DNA of 64,000 nucleotides, from contig JAFVRG010000012.1 in NCBI GenBank assembly GCA_017504405.1, forward strand, positions 1 through 64,000, read 5' to 3'. This DNA is from Clostridia bacterium. Its GTDB lineage: Bacteria; Bacillota; Clostridia; Oscillospirales; CAG-272. Both the position numbers and the translations under genes were made by a program. Every line of letters starts with the position of its first letter. The stretch's first letter is position 1. Shown here piece by piece: positions 37,588 through 45,343 of the stretch. The notes below the pieces were generated by a model. That model was not told the origin of the DNA, made no database searches, and worked only from the letters and a program-made list of their open reading frames with translations.

Positions 37588-38409
37588 ATGGTATACGAGA
37601 TTGACGGACATGCCCCCAGCCTTTTGCCTGACGGAGCGGAGTGGAGGCTGGTTTGGAACGATGAATTTGACGGTACGGAGCTTGACAGGACAAAGTGGTT
37701 TTACCGCCTTGATATGGTGGGCAAAAGGCACAAGCCGTACGTCGATGACCTTGTGCATCTTGACGGTAAGGGAAACGCTGTTTTTACATTAGAGGAGCGT
37801 GAGGATGGCACTTATTATTCCTCAACTTTGCAGACGGGCGAAAATTACACCGACAGAGGGGTTGATAAGGATACGTGCAGAACACCGACCTTTATGCATA
37901 AATACGGATACTACGAGTGCCGTTGCATTTTGCAGGACAAGAGCCCTTGGTGGAGTGCATTTTGGCTTCAGTCGCCCTCGATAGCTTGCGAGGACATGCC
38001 ACCCGAGCAGGCAGGCGTTGAGGTTGACATTATGGAGAGCTTTGCTCCCGGCAGAGTTATTCCTCATTTCAATCATTGGGGTGGGTATGGCGAAGGACAT
38101 AAGTTTGCAAATTCAGCAGGCTTTGACCGTTGGGCAACCGACGAAGATGCTATAGACGTCAGCCTCGGAGAATATCACTATTTCGGTGTCGATTGGCAGC
38201 CCGACGGGTATACCTTCTACATAGACGGCAAGCAGAGCGGTAATAAAATAGAAGGCCCGGTTTCCGACACAGAGCAATTTATTCTTCTGTTCACAGAGTG
38301 CAAGGGACACAGAGATCAGGTGCCCGGCTACGTTGCGAGCGATGAGTTCGGCCACGGAATAAAGGACCGGTTTATCGTTGATTTTGTCCGTGTTTTTGAT
38401 AAGGTTTAA
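37588..38409 (+). CDS. Glycoside hydrolase family 16 protein, no signal peptide
   Basis: 273 residues. The GH16 jelly roll is shown by LVWNDEFDGTELDRTKW, a Trp-rich stretch KSPWWSAFWLQSP, and the catalytic ExDxxE motif as EVDIMES. Family members cleave beta-1,3/1,4-glucans, galactans or porphyran with retention. There is no signal peptide, which is unusual since most bacterial GH16 are exported. A nearby GH94 phosphorylase suggests that imported oligosaccharides are cut inside the cell. Substrate not assignable from sequence. Confidence 0.88.
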   Translation: MVYEIDGHAPSLLPDGAEWRLVWNDEFDGTELDRTKWFYRLDMVGKRHKPYVDDLVHLDGKGNAVFTLEEREDGTYYSSTLQTGENYTDRGVDKDTCRTPTFMHKYGYYECRCILQDKSPWWSAFWLQSPSIACEDMPPEQAGVEVDIMESFAPGRVIPHFNHWGGYGEGHKFANSAGFDRWATDEDAIDVSLGEYHYFGVDWQPDGYTFYIDGKQSGNKIEGPVSDTEQFILLFTECKGHRDQVPGYVASDEFGHGIKDRFIVDFVRVFDKV

Positions 38410-38427
38410 TTGAATAACGTTTTTGGG

Positions 38428-38455
38428 GGATAGGGCGTAACGTCCTATCCTTTTT
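38428..38455 (+). terminator. Terminator of the GH16 gene
   Basis: GGATAGG pairs with CCTATCC over a 9-nt loop, then five T. Confidence 0.8.
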
Positions 38456-38531
38456 CATTTGCGACAAGGTAAAAATAAGCCTGCCGTTTTTGTGCAGAAT
38501 TTACAAAATTCAAGAAATTCAAAAAAGCCCC

Positions 38532-38560
38532 TTGACAGTCATAGAGGGCAGTGATATAAT
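38532..38560 (+). promoter_or_regulatory. Consensus promoter of the LexA-like gene
   Basis: A perfect TTGACA (38532-38537), 17 bp, TATAAT (38555-38560). Such a strong promoter suggests that it is held down by a repressor. Confidence 0.85.
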
Positions 38561-38570
38561 CATAAATGTA

Positions 38571-38585
38571 GAAACAATTTGTTTC
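38571..38585. promoter_or_regulatory. Palindromic operator candidate for the LexA-like repressor
   Basis: GAAACAA-T-TTGTTTC, perfect 7-bp arms, lies about 10 bp after the -10 box, where bound repressor would block initiation. It differs from the Gram-positive SOS box (CGAAC-N4-GTTCG). Confidence 0.6.
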
Positions 38586-38602
38586 AAAGAAGGGAGAGGA
38601 AA

Positions 38603-39226
38603 ATGGCATACCGTTGTAATGATACAGTGACAAAGCGGAAGATAAAGAGCTATATTGACAGCTATATATGCGATAACTACCAATCGCCGTCTATGCGTGA
38701 AATTGCTATGGGTACGGGAATTTCCCTGGCAACCGTTCAGCGGTACATGAATGCCATGCGAACTCTTGGCGAGCTTGAATACAAACGGCGTGATATACGC
38801 ACCGAGCTATCCGAAAAGATTGACAGGGACAGAGTAGTGGTCGGCAAGTGCGGCAGGGTATCCTGTGGAGCCCCGAGGGAGCCTATGGTCGAGGCTGACG
38901 AATTTTTCTCCGTGCCGAAGAAATGGGTTGGCGAGGGTACGTTCTACATTCTTGAGGCGGACGGAGATTCGATGGTTGATGCGGGAATCGACTGCGGTGA
39001 TTTAGTTATTGTCCGACAGCAGAGCTATGCTGCAAACGGAGATATTGCAGTCGTTCTGGTTGACGGGGGTGAAACAACACTCAAGCGCTTTTACCGTGAG
39101 CCGTCGATGCGCGCGTTCCGTCTGCACGCAGAAAATTCCTCATACGGGGGAGAGATGCGTGACAGAATAGTCAAAAACGCCGAAATTCAGGGAGTCGCCG
39201 TTAAGGTTGTGAAGAATCTGAAATGA
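38603..39226 (+). CDS. LexA-like S24 repressor
   Basis: 207 residues. The N-terminal winged HTH (about 10-65) is LexA-like: SPSMREIAMGTGISLATVQRYMNAM. The S24 peptidase domain has the catalytic Ser in EADGDSMVDAGI and Lys in GGETTLKRFYR, so self-cleavage is expected. The cleavage site is probably Cys-Gly in VSCGAPREP rather than Ala-Gly. ATG 38603 follows AGGGAGAGG. It may be the main LexA or a paralogue; its operator candidate is non-canonical. A 57-residue ORF follows. Confidence 0.88.
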   Translation: MAYRCNDTVTKRKIKSYIDSYICDNYQSPSMREIAMGTGISLATVQRYMNAMRTLGELEYKRRDIRTELSEKIDRDRVVVGKCGRVSCGAPREPMVEADEFFSVPKKWVGEGTFYILEADGDSMVDAGIDCGDLVIVRQQSYAANGDIAVVLVDGGETTLKRFYREPSMRAFRLHAENSSYGGEMRDRIVKNAEIQGVAVKVVKNLK

Positions 39227-39237
39227 GGTGATTTTTC

Positions 39238-39411
39238 TTGTCATTGACACAAAACAACAGCGATATAGATAGGTTTATGAGGGGCGTGTGCATTGACGAG
39301 CTGGCGTATGCTCGCACGGTTGCCTCAAAAATAATTGAACACAGTAAAACCGCCGACACCCTATGGCTTTGCACCCTGTGCGTAGCCTATGCTTATCGGC
39401 ATACAGAATAG
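39238..39411 (+). CDS. 57-residue protein following the LexA-like gene
   Basis: A TTG-started ORF with GAGGTG 7 nt upstream, 11 nt after the lexA-like stop, and ended by an element-terminator pair that begins on its stop codon. It has a polar N-terminus (SLTQNNSDIDRFMRGV) and a Cys/Tyr-containing C-terminal helix (TLWLCTLCVAYAYRH). Small genes next to lexA are often SOS division inhibitors (YneA), but no LysM or signal anchor is seen, so the function is unknown. Confidence 0.55.
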   Translation: MSLTQNNSDIDRFMRGVCIDELAYARTVASKIIEHSKTADTLWLCTLCVAYAYRHTE

Positions 39412-39471
39412 GGGCTGCCGCCTTTTGGCATAACCGTAAGAAAAAAGGAACAGACTTTTATAGCCTGTTCC
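39411..39471 (+). terminator. Pre-terminator mini-hairpin element plus terminator (copy E3)
   Basis: GGGGC, TGCC-7 nt-GGCA (39416-39430), TAACCGTAAG, then GGAACAG (39447-39453) pairing with CTGTTCC (39465-39471) with T runs on both sides. It serves the LexA-like operon on the plus strand and the GH94 transcript, after array B, on the minus strand. Confidence 0.85.
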
Positions 39472-39482
39472 TTTTTCTTTTT

Positions 39483-39683
39483 GAATGAAATGTGCTACGC
39501 ACATGAAATGATTGCAGAGCAATCATGAAATGTACTCACTTCGGTCGTACATGAAATGAAATAAATCCACCCATGCCGAGAGGCATTTCACTCGCTGAAA
39601 GCGAATTTTGTGCACGAAGTGCATTTCACAAATCCCATAAGGGATTTATTTCACCCGCGTGTTCTCCGTTAAGGATAACACGC
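39483..39683 (-). repeat. GAAAT-spaced multi-hairpin array, copy B
   Basis: An inverted copy of array A, almost colinear over 200 nt. Base changes fall mainly in the loops, for example TTGC to TTAT, CTT to TTC and CTT to TCT, while nearly all stems are kept. It starts 2 nt after the GH94 stop on the minus strand and ends at the GGAACAG terminator. H0 (39657-39683) has its 13-nt centre flipped relative to the rest, compared with copy A. Confidence 0.9.
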
Positions 39684-39685
39684 AC

Positions 39686-41959
39686 TCAGATTACAACGTC
39701 GTATTCGGTGCGTCCCTCGACGTGAGGAATAAATGCGCTCTTGCCTGCGCCCGTGATAGTGATGTTGTACTTACAGCCTCTGAACACACGGCAAACCTTT
39801 ATATCCTTCCAATCAGCAGGGATGCAGGGCTTGATTTCCAGACCGTCCCACTTCGGCTTTATACCGAGAATGTGCTGAGTTGCCGCAATGTACATCCATG
39901 CGCTCGTGCCCGTCAGCCAGCTGACGTTTGCAAGACCGAACTTATCGCTCTCAGGGCCAAAGATATTTGATGCGTAAACGTACGGCTCAGCCTTATATCT
40001 CCACTCGCCTGCCTTGCGCTGTGCAACCATGGGAAGGAGCTGCTGATAGTATTTCCATGCACGGTCTGCACGTCCGAGCATACACTCGGCAATAATTGCC
40101 CAGGTGTTTGCGTGGCAGAATACGCTTCCGTTTTCGCCGCAGCCCTTGTTGTAATAGGTGAGGGGGTCCTCCTTTGACGGATAATCTGCCATAGAGGGGT
40201 CTATCTTCTTAATTCCGAGAGGGGTGTCCAAGAGCTCTTTTACACTGTCCATAGCTCTTTCGCCGTTTTCGCCCATTTTTGAGATAACCGACCAGGACTG
40301 AGTGTTGAGCCAGATTTTTGCCTGAGGCTCAGCCTTAGAGCCGATAAATCTGCCCTCATCGGTGATGCAACGGCGGTACCAGTCGCCGTCCCAGGCGATT
40401 TCGTTAACGAGCTTCTTCTGCGCCTCGTAAATATCGAGATATTTCTGTCCGTCCTCGCCCTTGCGCTCAGCCATTTCCGCCATCATAGGCAGAACTGTGC
40501 CGAACTGCATCGAGGTCCAGATGCTCTCGCCCTTGCCCTTACGGCATACCTTGTAGAGCATATCGTTCCAGTCGGAGGAGAGCATAAGCGGGAAGCCGTG
40601 CTCGCCGAGATTTGCCATTGTGAAATCAACAGATTTCTTGATGTGATTCCACACGGTGTCCTCGCCGCCGTCGTAGAAGGAAACGACCTCGTCAAGATAA
40701 TCGAGCGAGCCCTCCTCGGTTACTATGTTGTATGCGCTCATTATGAGCCACAAATGGTTGTCCGAGTGTATTCTTGCAAGCGGCTCCCAGCCCTCGGTAG
40801 GGAAGCAGTAGTGGTTGGTGTGACCGTCCTTGTACTGCTGGGAGAGGAGTAGATTGAGCTTATCCTTCGCCCTGCGTGTGTCGAACGGAATCATAGCGAG
40901 AATATCCTGTGCGGTATCACGCACGCCGACACCTCTGAATGTACCTGTTGCATAGTAGGAAATATTGCGTGAGAAACGGAAGTTGCGGTCTGCCTGATAG
41001 GGGTTCCAGATGTTTATCATCGTTTCCGCATCCTTGTCGGGTATCTCGCAGGAGAATTTGCCGAGGTATTCAGCCCATTCCTCTCCGAGTGCCTTATAGG
41101 ACTTCTCAACGAAATCAGCCTCTCTGCAATGTGCAACGGATGCCTTTATGTCATCCTCGGTCATAGCGGCGCCGAGGAAAACGTTAATTTCCTTTTCAAC
41201 GCCAGCCTTCAAATCAATATCAAGCTGGAGAGCGAAGCAGGGGTCGCCGCCCATCATGGTTGAGCCTGAGCATTTGCCCTCCTCAACACGAAGAGGATTT
41301 TCCTCGCTTCTGTAAGATGAAACGAACTCATCTCTGTCACAGTCAAATGCGGTCACGGGTACGTTGGTTGCGAAGTAGATGAGAGGAGTTTCGTCGGGCT
41401 TCGGTTGCATCTCAACGCCGTATTTGTAGACGAGAATATCTCCCATATTGTATGCGGCGAGCTGATGCTTGTTATAGCACTGCCACTGGAGCTCACGCAT
41501 AAATTCCATCATACCGAGCTCAACGTAGGGGAAAACCGTCAGCTTTTTATCGCTGTCGGACTTTAATTTCAGATTCCAGATGAGGGCATTTTCGTACTTG
41601 CCGACAAAATAGGTTGAGGTTGCGCTGACGCCGTTTTTCTTCGCCTCAAAGCGGGTGTAGCCCATTCCGTGAGTGGATTTCCACTCCTCGGGCTTCGAGC
41701 GGCAGGGCTCGTTTGTCGGACACCAATAATCGGCGCCGTCCTTTATGTAGGTATAAAAGCCGCTTCTGTCAGTAGGCAAATGGAAGAAACGGTAATGATT
41801 GATACGCCAAATTTGCGGACTCTTGTAGAATGCAACTCCGCCTCCTGCGTGGCTCATCATCGTGTGGAAGGTTCCGTTGGAGAGATAGTTCATCCAAGGA
41901 GTAGGTGTTTTGTAGCTGTCAAAGGAAATTTCCTTTTTTTCATTGTTAAAAGTGTACAT
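39686..41959 (-). CDS. Glycoside hydrolase family 94 phosphorylase
   Basis: 757 residues, cytoplasmic. It has the GH94 layout of an N-terminal beta-sandwich, helical linker, (alpha/alpha)6 barrel and C-terminal beta-strands. GVGVRDTAQDILAMIP, HSDNHLWLIMSAY, LSSDWNDML (general acid Asp) and GENGSVFCHANTWAI are family signatures. Such enzymes split beta-glucobioses with phosphate to give glucose-1-phosphate. Cellobiose-, laminaribiose- or chitobiose-type specificity cannot be told by eye. The adjacent GH16 favours beta-glucan or laminarin oligosaccharides. It has its own promoter with a palindrome over the -10 box. Confidence 0.92.
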   Translation of the reverse strand: MYTFNNEKKEISFDSYKTPTPWMNYLSNGTFHTMMSHAGGGVAFYKSPQIWRINHYRFFHLPTDRSGFYTYIKDGADYWCPTNEPCRSKPEEWKSTHGMGYTRFEAKKNGVSATSTYFVGKYENALIWNLKLKSDSDKKLTVFPYVELGMMEFMRELQWQCYNKHQLAAYNMGDILVYKYGVEMQPKPDETPLIYFATNVPVTAFDCDRDEFVSSYRSEENPLRVEEGKCSGSTMMGGDPCFALQLDIDLKAGVEKEINVFLGAAMTEDDIKASVAHCREADFVEKSYKALGEEWAEYLGKFSCEIPDKDAETMINIWNPYQADRNFRFSRNISYYATGTFRGVGVRDTAQDILAMIPFDTRRAKDKLNLLLSQQYKDGHTNHYCFPTEGWEPLARIHSDNHLWLIMSAYNIVTEEGSLDYLDEVVSFYDGGEDTVWNHIKKSVDFTMANLGEHGFPLMLSSDWNDMLYKVCRKGKGESIWTSMQFGTVLPMMAEMAERKGEDGQKYLDIYEAQKKLVNEIAWDGDWYRRCITDEGRFIGSKAEPQAKIWLNTQSWSVISKMGENGERAMDSVKELLDTPLGIKKIDPSMADYPSKEDPLTYYNKGCGENGSVFCHANTWAIIAECMLGRADRAWKYYQQLLPMVAQRKAGEWRYKAEPYVYASNIFGPESDKFGLANVSWLTGTSAWMYIAATQHILGIKPKWDGLEIKPCIPADWKDIKVCRVFRGCKYNITITGAGKSAFIPHVEGRTEYDVVI

Positions 41960-41996
41960 GGTGTTATGCGCCTTTCTCCGATTTTCTACCGCTGTC

Positions 41997-42015
41997 GGTA
42001 TAGGATAAGTATACC
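41997..42015. promoter_or_regulatory. Operator-like palindrome over the GH94 promoter
   Basis: GGTATA-7 nt-TATACC overlaps the -10 box of the GH94 promoter, a typical site for LacI- or AraC-type control. The regulator is unknown. Confidence 0.4.
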
Positions 42016-42036
42016 ATTTTGCGCCTGTGTTGTCAA
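42008..42036 (-). promoter_or_regulatory. Promoter of the GH94 gene
   Basis: Minus strand TTGACA (42031-42036), 17 bp, TATACT (42008-42013). Confidence 0.8.
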
Positions 42037-42193
42037 TGAAAATAAGGAATAAAGAATAAATAATAAAGAAAAAAGAATGAAAAGGGGAAAAACCGTACGG
42101 CTCGGTGCCTGACCAAAATGTCGGGAAAGGGGACGGTGAAAGAAATTTTCGTCATTTTGAACAACTTTTCAAAAACTGTGAAAAATGGCAAAA

Positions 42194-42449
42194 TGAAAAA
42201 TATTTTCATAAAAAACCGAAAATATGAAAATTATTTTCATTTTACAACTGTCTGGCAGAGAGGTGAAAAAATGCTTTTTATTGATAAAAATGATAAAATT
42301 TTCAAAAAAATTCAAAATAGTGTTGACAAAACGGGTTGTATATGCTAAAATGTAGCTGTATGAAATAAATTTTCATATTTTCTGAAAATCATTTTCAAAA
42401 ATGAAAATATGATGCAGAAAAAATAACTTGAAAATGAAAATAATTTTCA
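42194..42449. promoter_or_regulatory. Cluster of five RpiR operator candidates
   Basis: Five near-perfect 15-bp palindromes of form TGAAAATNATTTTCA lie at 42194-42208, 42225-42239, 42361-42375, 42383-42397 and 42435-42449. They surround the promoter at 42323-42351 and precede the rpiR gene. RpiR/MurR regulators bind such AT-rich palindromes, so this is probably autoregulation plus control of the BMC operon. The rest of 41960-42476 is AT-rich and holds no gene. Confidence 0.8.
42323..42351 (+). promoter_or_regulatory. Promoter of the rpiR-BMC operon
   Basis: TTGACA (42323-42328), 17 bp, TAAAAT (42346-42351). Operators lie on both sides; the nearest begins 9 bp after the -10 box. Confidence 0.8.
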
Positions 42450-42476
42450 AAATCTTACAAGAAGGGGGAGTGATTC

Positions 42477-43316
42477 GTGAACAGAACGCTGTTACAGGCT
42501 CAGCTCATGTACAACGACATGGGTAAGGCGGAACGGCGTGTTGCAGATTATCTGTTTTCTCATTCAGGTGAAATACTCCCCTTTTCGATTACCGACCTCG
42601 CAGAGCGGTGCGACAGCTCCGAGGCGACTATAGTCAGGTTTTCGAAGCGGTTGGGGTGCAACGGATATCAGCAGCTCAAAATCGTTCTTGCCCAGGAGCT
42701 TGAAAAGAAAATAATTGCGCCTACCATTGATAAGGCTGACAGCTGCTACGAGGTGTTTGAGAAGGTGTGCAACGATGCGTATATGTCGCTCGAGCGCACG
42801 AAGAAAACGCTCTCGGATGAGCAGATGACACGGGCGGCACGGGTTATCGGAAACGCCCGACGGGTTGTTCTTGTCGGACTCGGCAGCTCGGCGGCAGTTG
42901 CGGCAGAGGCGAGCAACAAGCTGCTCAGGGCAGGCTCTAACTGCTCGGCGTATTCCGATACGCATATGCAGATGATTGCCGTGTCCCAATTGGGCATCGG
43001 CGACGTTGCCATCGGAATATCGCAGTCAGGCTCGTCAAAGGATATTGTCGAGGCGCTCAAGGTTGCACGCTCACGTGGGGCTACCACGGTGTGCATAACC
43101 TCGAAGGAACGCTCGCCGATAGCACGGCAGAGCGACATCGTGCTCGTTACCGATACTGAGGAAACGAAGCACAGCCATCTCGGACTCTCCTCGCACATTG
43201 CGAGAATAATCGTTATAGACGCACTTTGCTACAAAATACTCTACGAGCATGCGGGTGCGGCGGCGGCTCTCGGCGGCGGAGAGGCAGACCTTTTATCCAA
43301 GAGGATAATAGAATGA
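42477..43316 (+). CDS. RpiR/MurR-family regulator of the BMC operon
   Basis: 279 residues from a GTG start with GGGGGAG 6 nt upstream. The N-terminal HTH (about 1-75) has FSITDLAERCDSSEATIVRFSKRLG. The SIS sugar-phosphate domain (about 115-245) has VVLVGLGSSAAVAAEASNKLLRAG and GISQSGSSKDIVEALK. A sugar phosphate, plausibly fuculose-1-phosphate, may be the inducer, but this is inference. It begins the operon and sits below a cluster of matching palindromes. Confidence 0.92.
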   Translation: MNRTLLQAQLMYNDMGKAERRVADYLFSHSGEILPFSITDLAERCDSSEATIVRFSKRLGCNGYQQLKIVLAQELEKKIIAPTIDKADSCYEVFEKVCNDAYMSLERTKKTLSDEQMTRAARVIGNARRVVLVGLGSSAAVAAEASNKLLRAGSNCSAYSDTHMQMIAVSQLGIGDVAIGISQSGSSKDIVEALKVARSRGATTVCITSKERSPIARQSDIVLVTDTEETKHSHLGLSSHIARIIVIDALCYKILYEHAGAAAALGGGEADLLSKRIIE

Positions 43317-43349
43317 TTTATTATAATAATGAAGGAAAGGGAGGATGAG

Positions 43350-44564
43350 ATGAAGATTTTGGTGGTCAACGCCGGCAGCTCCTCTCTCAAATACCAGCTC
43401 TTCGATATGGAAACGGCGAGCGTCCTCGCCAGAGGTAATTGTGAGAGAATAGGAATAGACGGCACACTGACCTATAAGCGTCCTTGTAAGGAGGACATTA
43501 AGAAGGATTTAAGCATAAAGGACCACAGGGCGGCAATCGGGCTCGTGCTCTCGTGCCTTACCGATAAGGACGAGGGAGTTATATCCGACGCATCGGAAAT
43601 AGATGCGGTAGGACACAGATTTGCGCACGGTGGCGAGCGGCTCTCCGAGTCGGCTGTGCTCGGGGAGGGCGAAATCGAATATCTTGAAAGCATTGTGGAG
43701 ATAAATCCTCTGCACGGGCCGCCTGCGCTCGCAGGACTTGCCGCTTGCAAGGAGGCGATGCCCTCTGTAATGCACGTCGGGGTGTTCGACACCTCGTACT
43801 ACTCAACGGTTGAGAAAAAGGCGTATATATACCCGATTCCGTATGAGTATTACGAAAAGTACAAAATCAGAAAATACGGCTTCCACGGCACCTCGCACCG
43901 CTACGTTTCACGGCGTGCGGCAGAGATGCTCGGACGTGACACAGGCGAGCTTAAAATAATAACCTGCCACCTCGGCAACGGCTCGTCCATCACCGCAACG
44001 AAATACGGCTCTGCGGTTGATACGTCGATGGGCTTCACCCCTCAGGACGGAGTGCCTATGGGAACACGGTGCGGAGCTGTTGACCCCTCGGTTGTCACCT
44101 ACTTAATGAAAAAAGAAGGTCTGACTCCTGCGGAGGCGGACAAAATTCTGACGTCAAAATCAGGACTCCTCGGAATATCGGGAGTGTCCAGCGACTGCCG
44201 TGACATACGGGCGGCGAAGGAAAAGGGGGACGGACGCTCTGCGCTGGCTCTTGAAATCCTCGCTCACGGCATAAAAAAGATAATAGGCTCGTATATTGCC
44301 GAGATGAACGGAGCGGATGCGATAGTGTTCACTGCGGGAATCGGCGAAAACGATGGGGAGATGCGTGAGAGCGTGTGCTCGGATATGGATTTTCTCGGTA
44401 TAAAAATCAATACAGATGTGAACCGTAATTGCCCACGCGGCGAGGACGTTGACATAAGCGCTGAGGGCTCGCCCGTAAAAACTCTCGTCATACCGACGAA
44501 TGAGGAGTATATGATAGCTCTCGACACACAAAATTTAGTAATTAAAAATTCTGAAAGGAAATAA
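43350..44564 (+). CDS. ackA: Acetate/propionate kinase
   Basis: 404 residues. ILVVNAGSSSLKYQLFD, RFAHGGE, HLGNGSSI and FTAGIGENDGEMR are the ASKHA-kinase signatures. In this operon it would turn propionyl-phosphate from PduL into propionate and ATP, though it may also serve acetate. ATG 43350 is chosen over 43329 because GGGAGG lies between them. No encapsulation peptide is obvious, so it probably acts in the cytosol. Confidence 0.95.
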   Translation: MKILVVNAGSSSLKYQLFDMETASVLARGNCERIGIDGTLTYKRPCKEDIKKDLSIKDHRAAIGLVLSCLTDKDEGVISDASEIDAVGHRFAHGGERLSESAVLGEGEIEYLESIVEINPLHGPPALAGLAACKEAMPSVMHVGVFDTSYYSTVEKKAYIYPIPYEYYEKYKIRKYGFHGTSHRYVSRRAAEMLGRDTGELKIITCHLGNGSSITATKYGSAVDTSMGFTPQDGVPMGTRCGAVDPSVVTYLMKKEGLTPAEADKILTSKSGLLGISGVSSDCRDIRAAKEKGDGRSALALEILAHGIKKIIGSYIAEMNGADAIVFTAGIGENDGEMRESVCSDMDFLGIKINTDVNRNCPRGEDVDISAEGSPVKTLVIPTNEEYMIALDTQNLVIKNSERK

Positions 44565-44569
44565 GAAAA

Positions 44570-45322
44570 ATGATTAAGTCACCATTTGAAATCAAAAAGG
44601 AAATCTGCGAGATAGGTCACAAGATCTACGACAAGGGCTTCGTTGCCGCAAACGACGGTAACATCTCCGTTAAGGTAAGCGAAAACGAGTACTACTGCAC
44701 ACCTACCGGCGTATCGAAGGGCGCTCTTACCCCCGATATGATAATCAAGGTAGACAAGGATGGAAACAAGCTTGAGGGTAAGCTCAACCCCTCCTCGGAA
44801 ATCAAGATGCACATGCGTGTTTACCGCGAACGTCCCGACGTAAACGCAGTCGTTCACGCTCATCCCCCTATCGCTACCGCATTCACCGTTGCGGGCATCG
44901 AGCTCGACCAGTACATTCTCCCCGAGGCAGTTCTCACGATAGGCGACGTTCCTACCTGTGAGTACGGAACCCCCTCCACTATGGAAATTCCCGATTCTCT
45001 CGAGCCCTACATCCAGAACCACGATGCATTCCTGCTTGAAAACCACGGCGCTCTCACCGTAGGCTGCAACCTCACAAAGGCATTCTTCATCATGGAAGAG
45101 GTTGAGTTCAACGCAAAGATATGCAAGTACGCAATGGAGCTCGGAGCAGTTCACGAGATTCCTAACGAGCAGCTCAAGAAGCTCATGGAGCTCAGAAAGA
45201 AGATGAACCTTCCCGGACGTCACCCCGGCATCGAAATCGAGGAGGAGCACAGCTGCGAGTGCGGCAAGGAGGAGCTTATCGCTGAAATCACACGCAAGGT
45301 TCTCGCTCAGCTCGGCAAATAA
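44570..45322 (+). CDS. fucA: L-fuculose-phosphate aldolase with C-terminal encapsulation peptide
   Basis: 250 residues, class II. It cleaves fuculose-1-phosphate (or rhamnulose-1-phosphate) to DHAP and L-lactaldehyde. The zinc ligands are His96, His98 (HAHPP) and His159 (ENHG), with catalytic Glu77, matching E. coli FucA with a shift of four. Residues about 216-250 extend past the usual end: a short linker with EEHSCECG, then an amphipathic helix EELIAEITRKVLAQLGK, which looks like a BMC targeting peptide. Its place beside ackA and pduP marks a fucose/rhamnose BMC. Confidence 0.93.
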   Translation: MIKSPFEIKKEICEIGHKIYDKGFVAANDGNISVKVSENEYYCTPTGVSKGALTPDMIIKVDKDGNKLEGKLNPSSEIKMHMRVYRERPDVNAVVHAHPPIATAFTVAGIELDQYILPEAVLTIGDVPTCEYGTPSTMEIPDSLEPYIQNHDAFLLENHGALTVGCNLTKAFFIMEEVEFNAKICKYAMELGAVHEIPNEQLKKLMELRKKMNLPGRHPGIEIEEEHSCECGKEELIAEITRKVLAQLGK

Positions 45323-45343
45323 TTATTAAAGAAGGAAATACTT

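Noticed and set aside
32376-39683. Insertion sequence or transposon ends bounding the 7-kb block
   Set aside because: No transposase or recombinase gene lies inside and no target-site duplication is visible at the outer edges.
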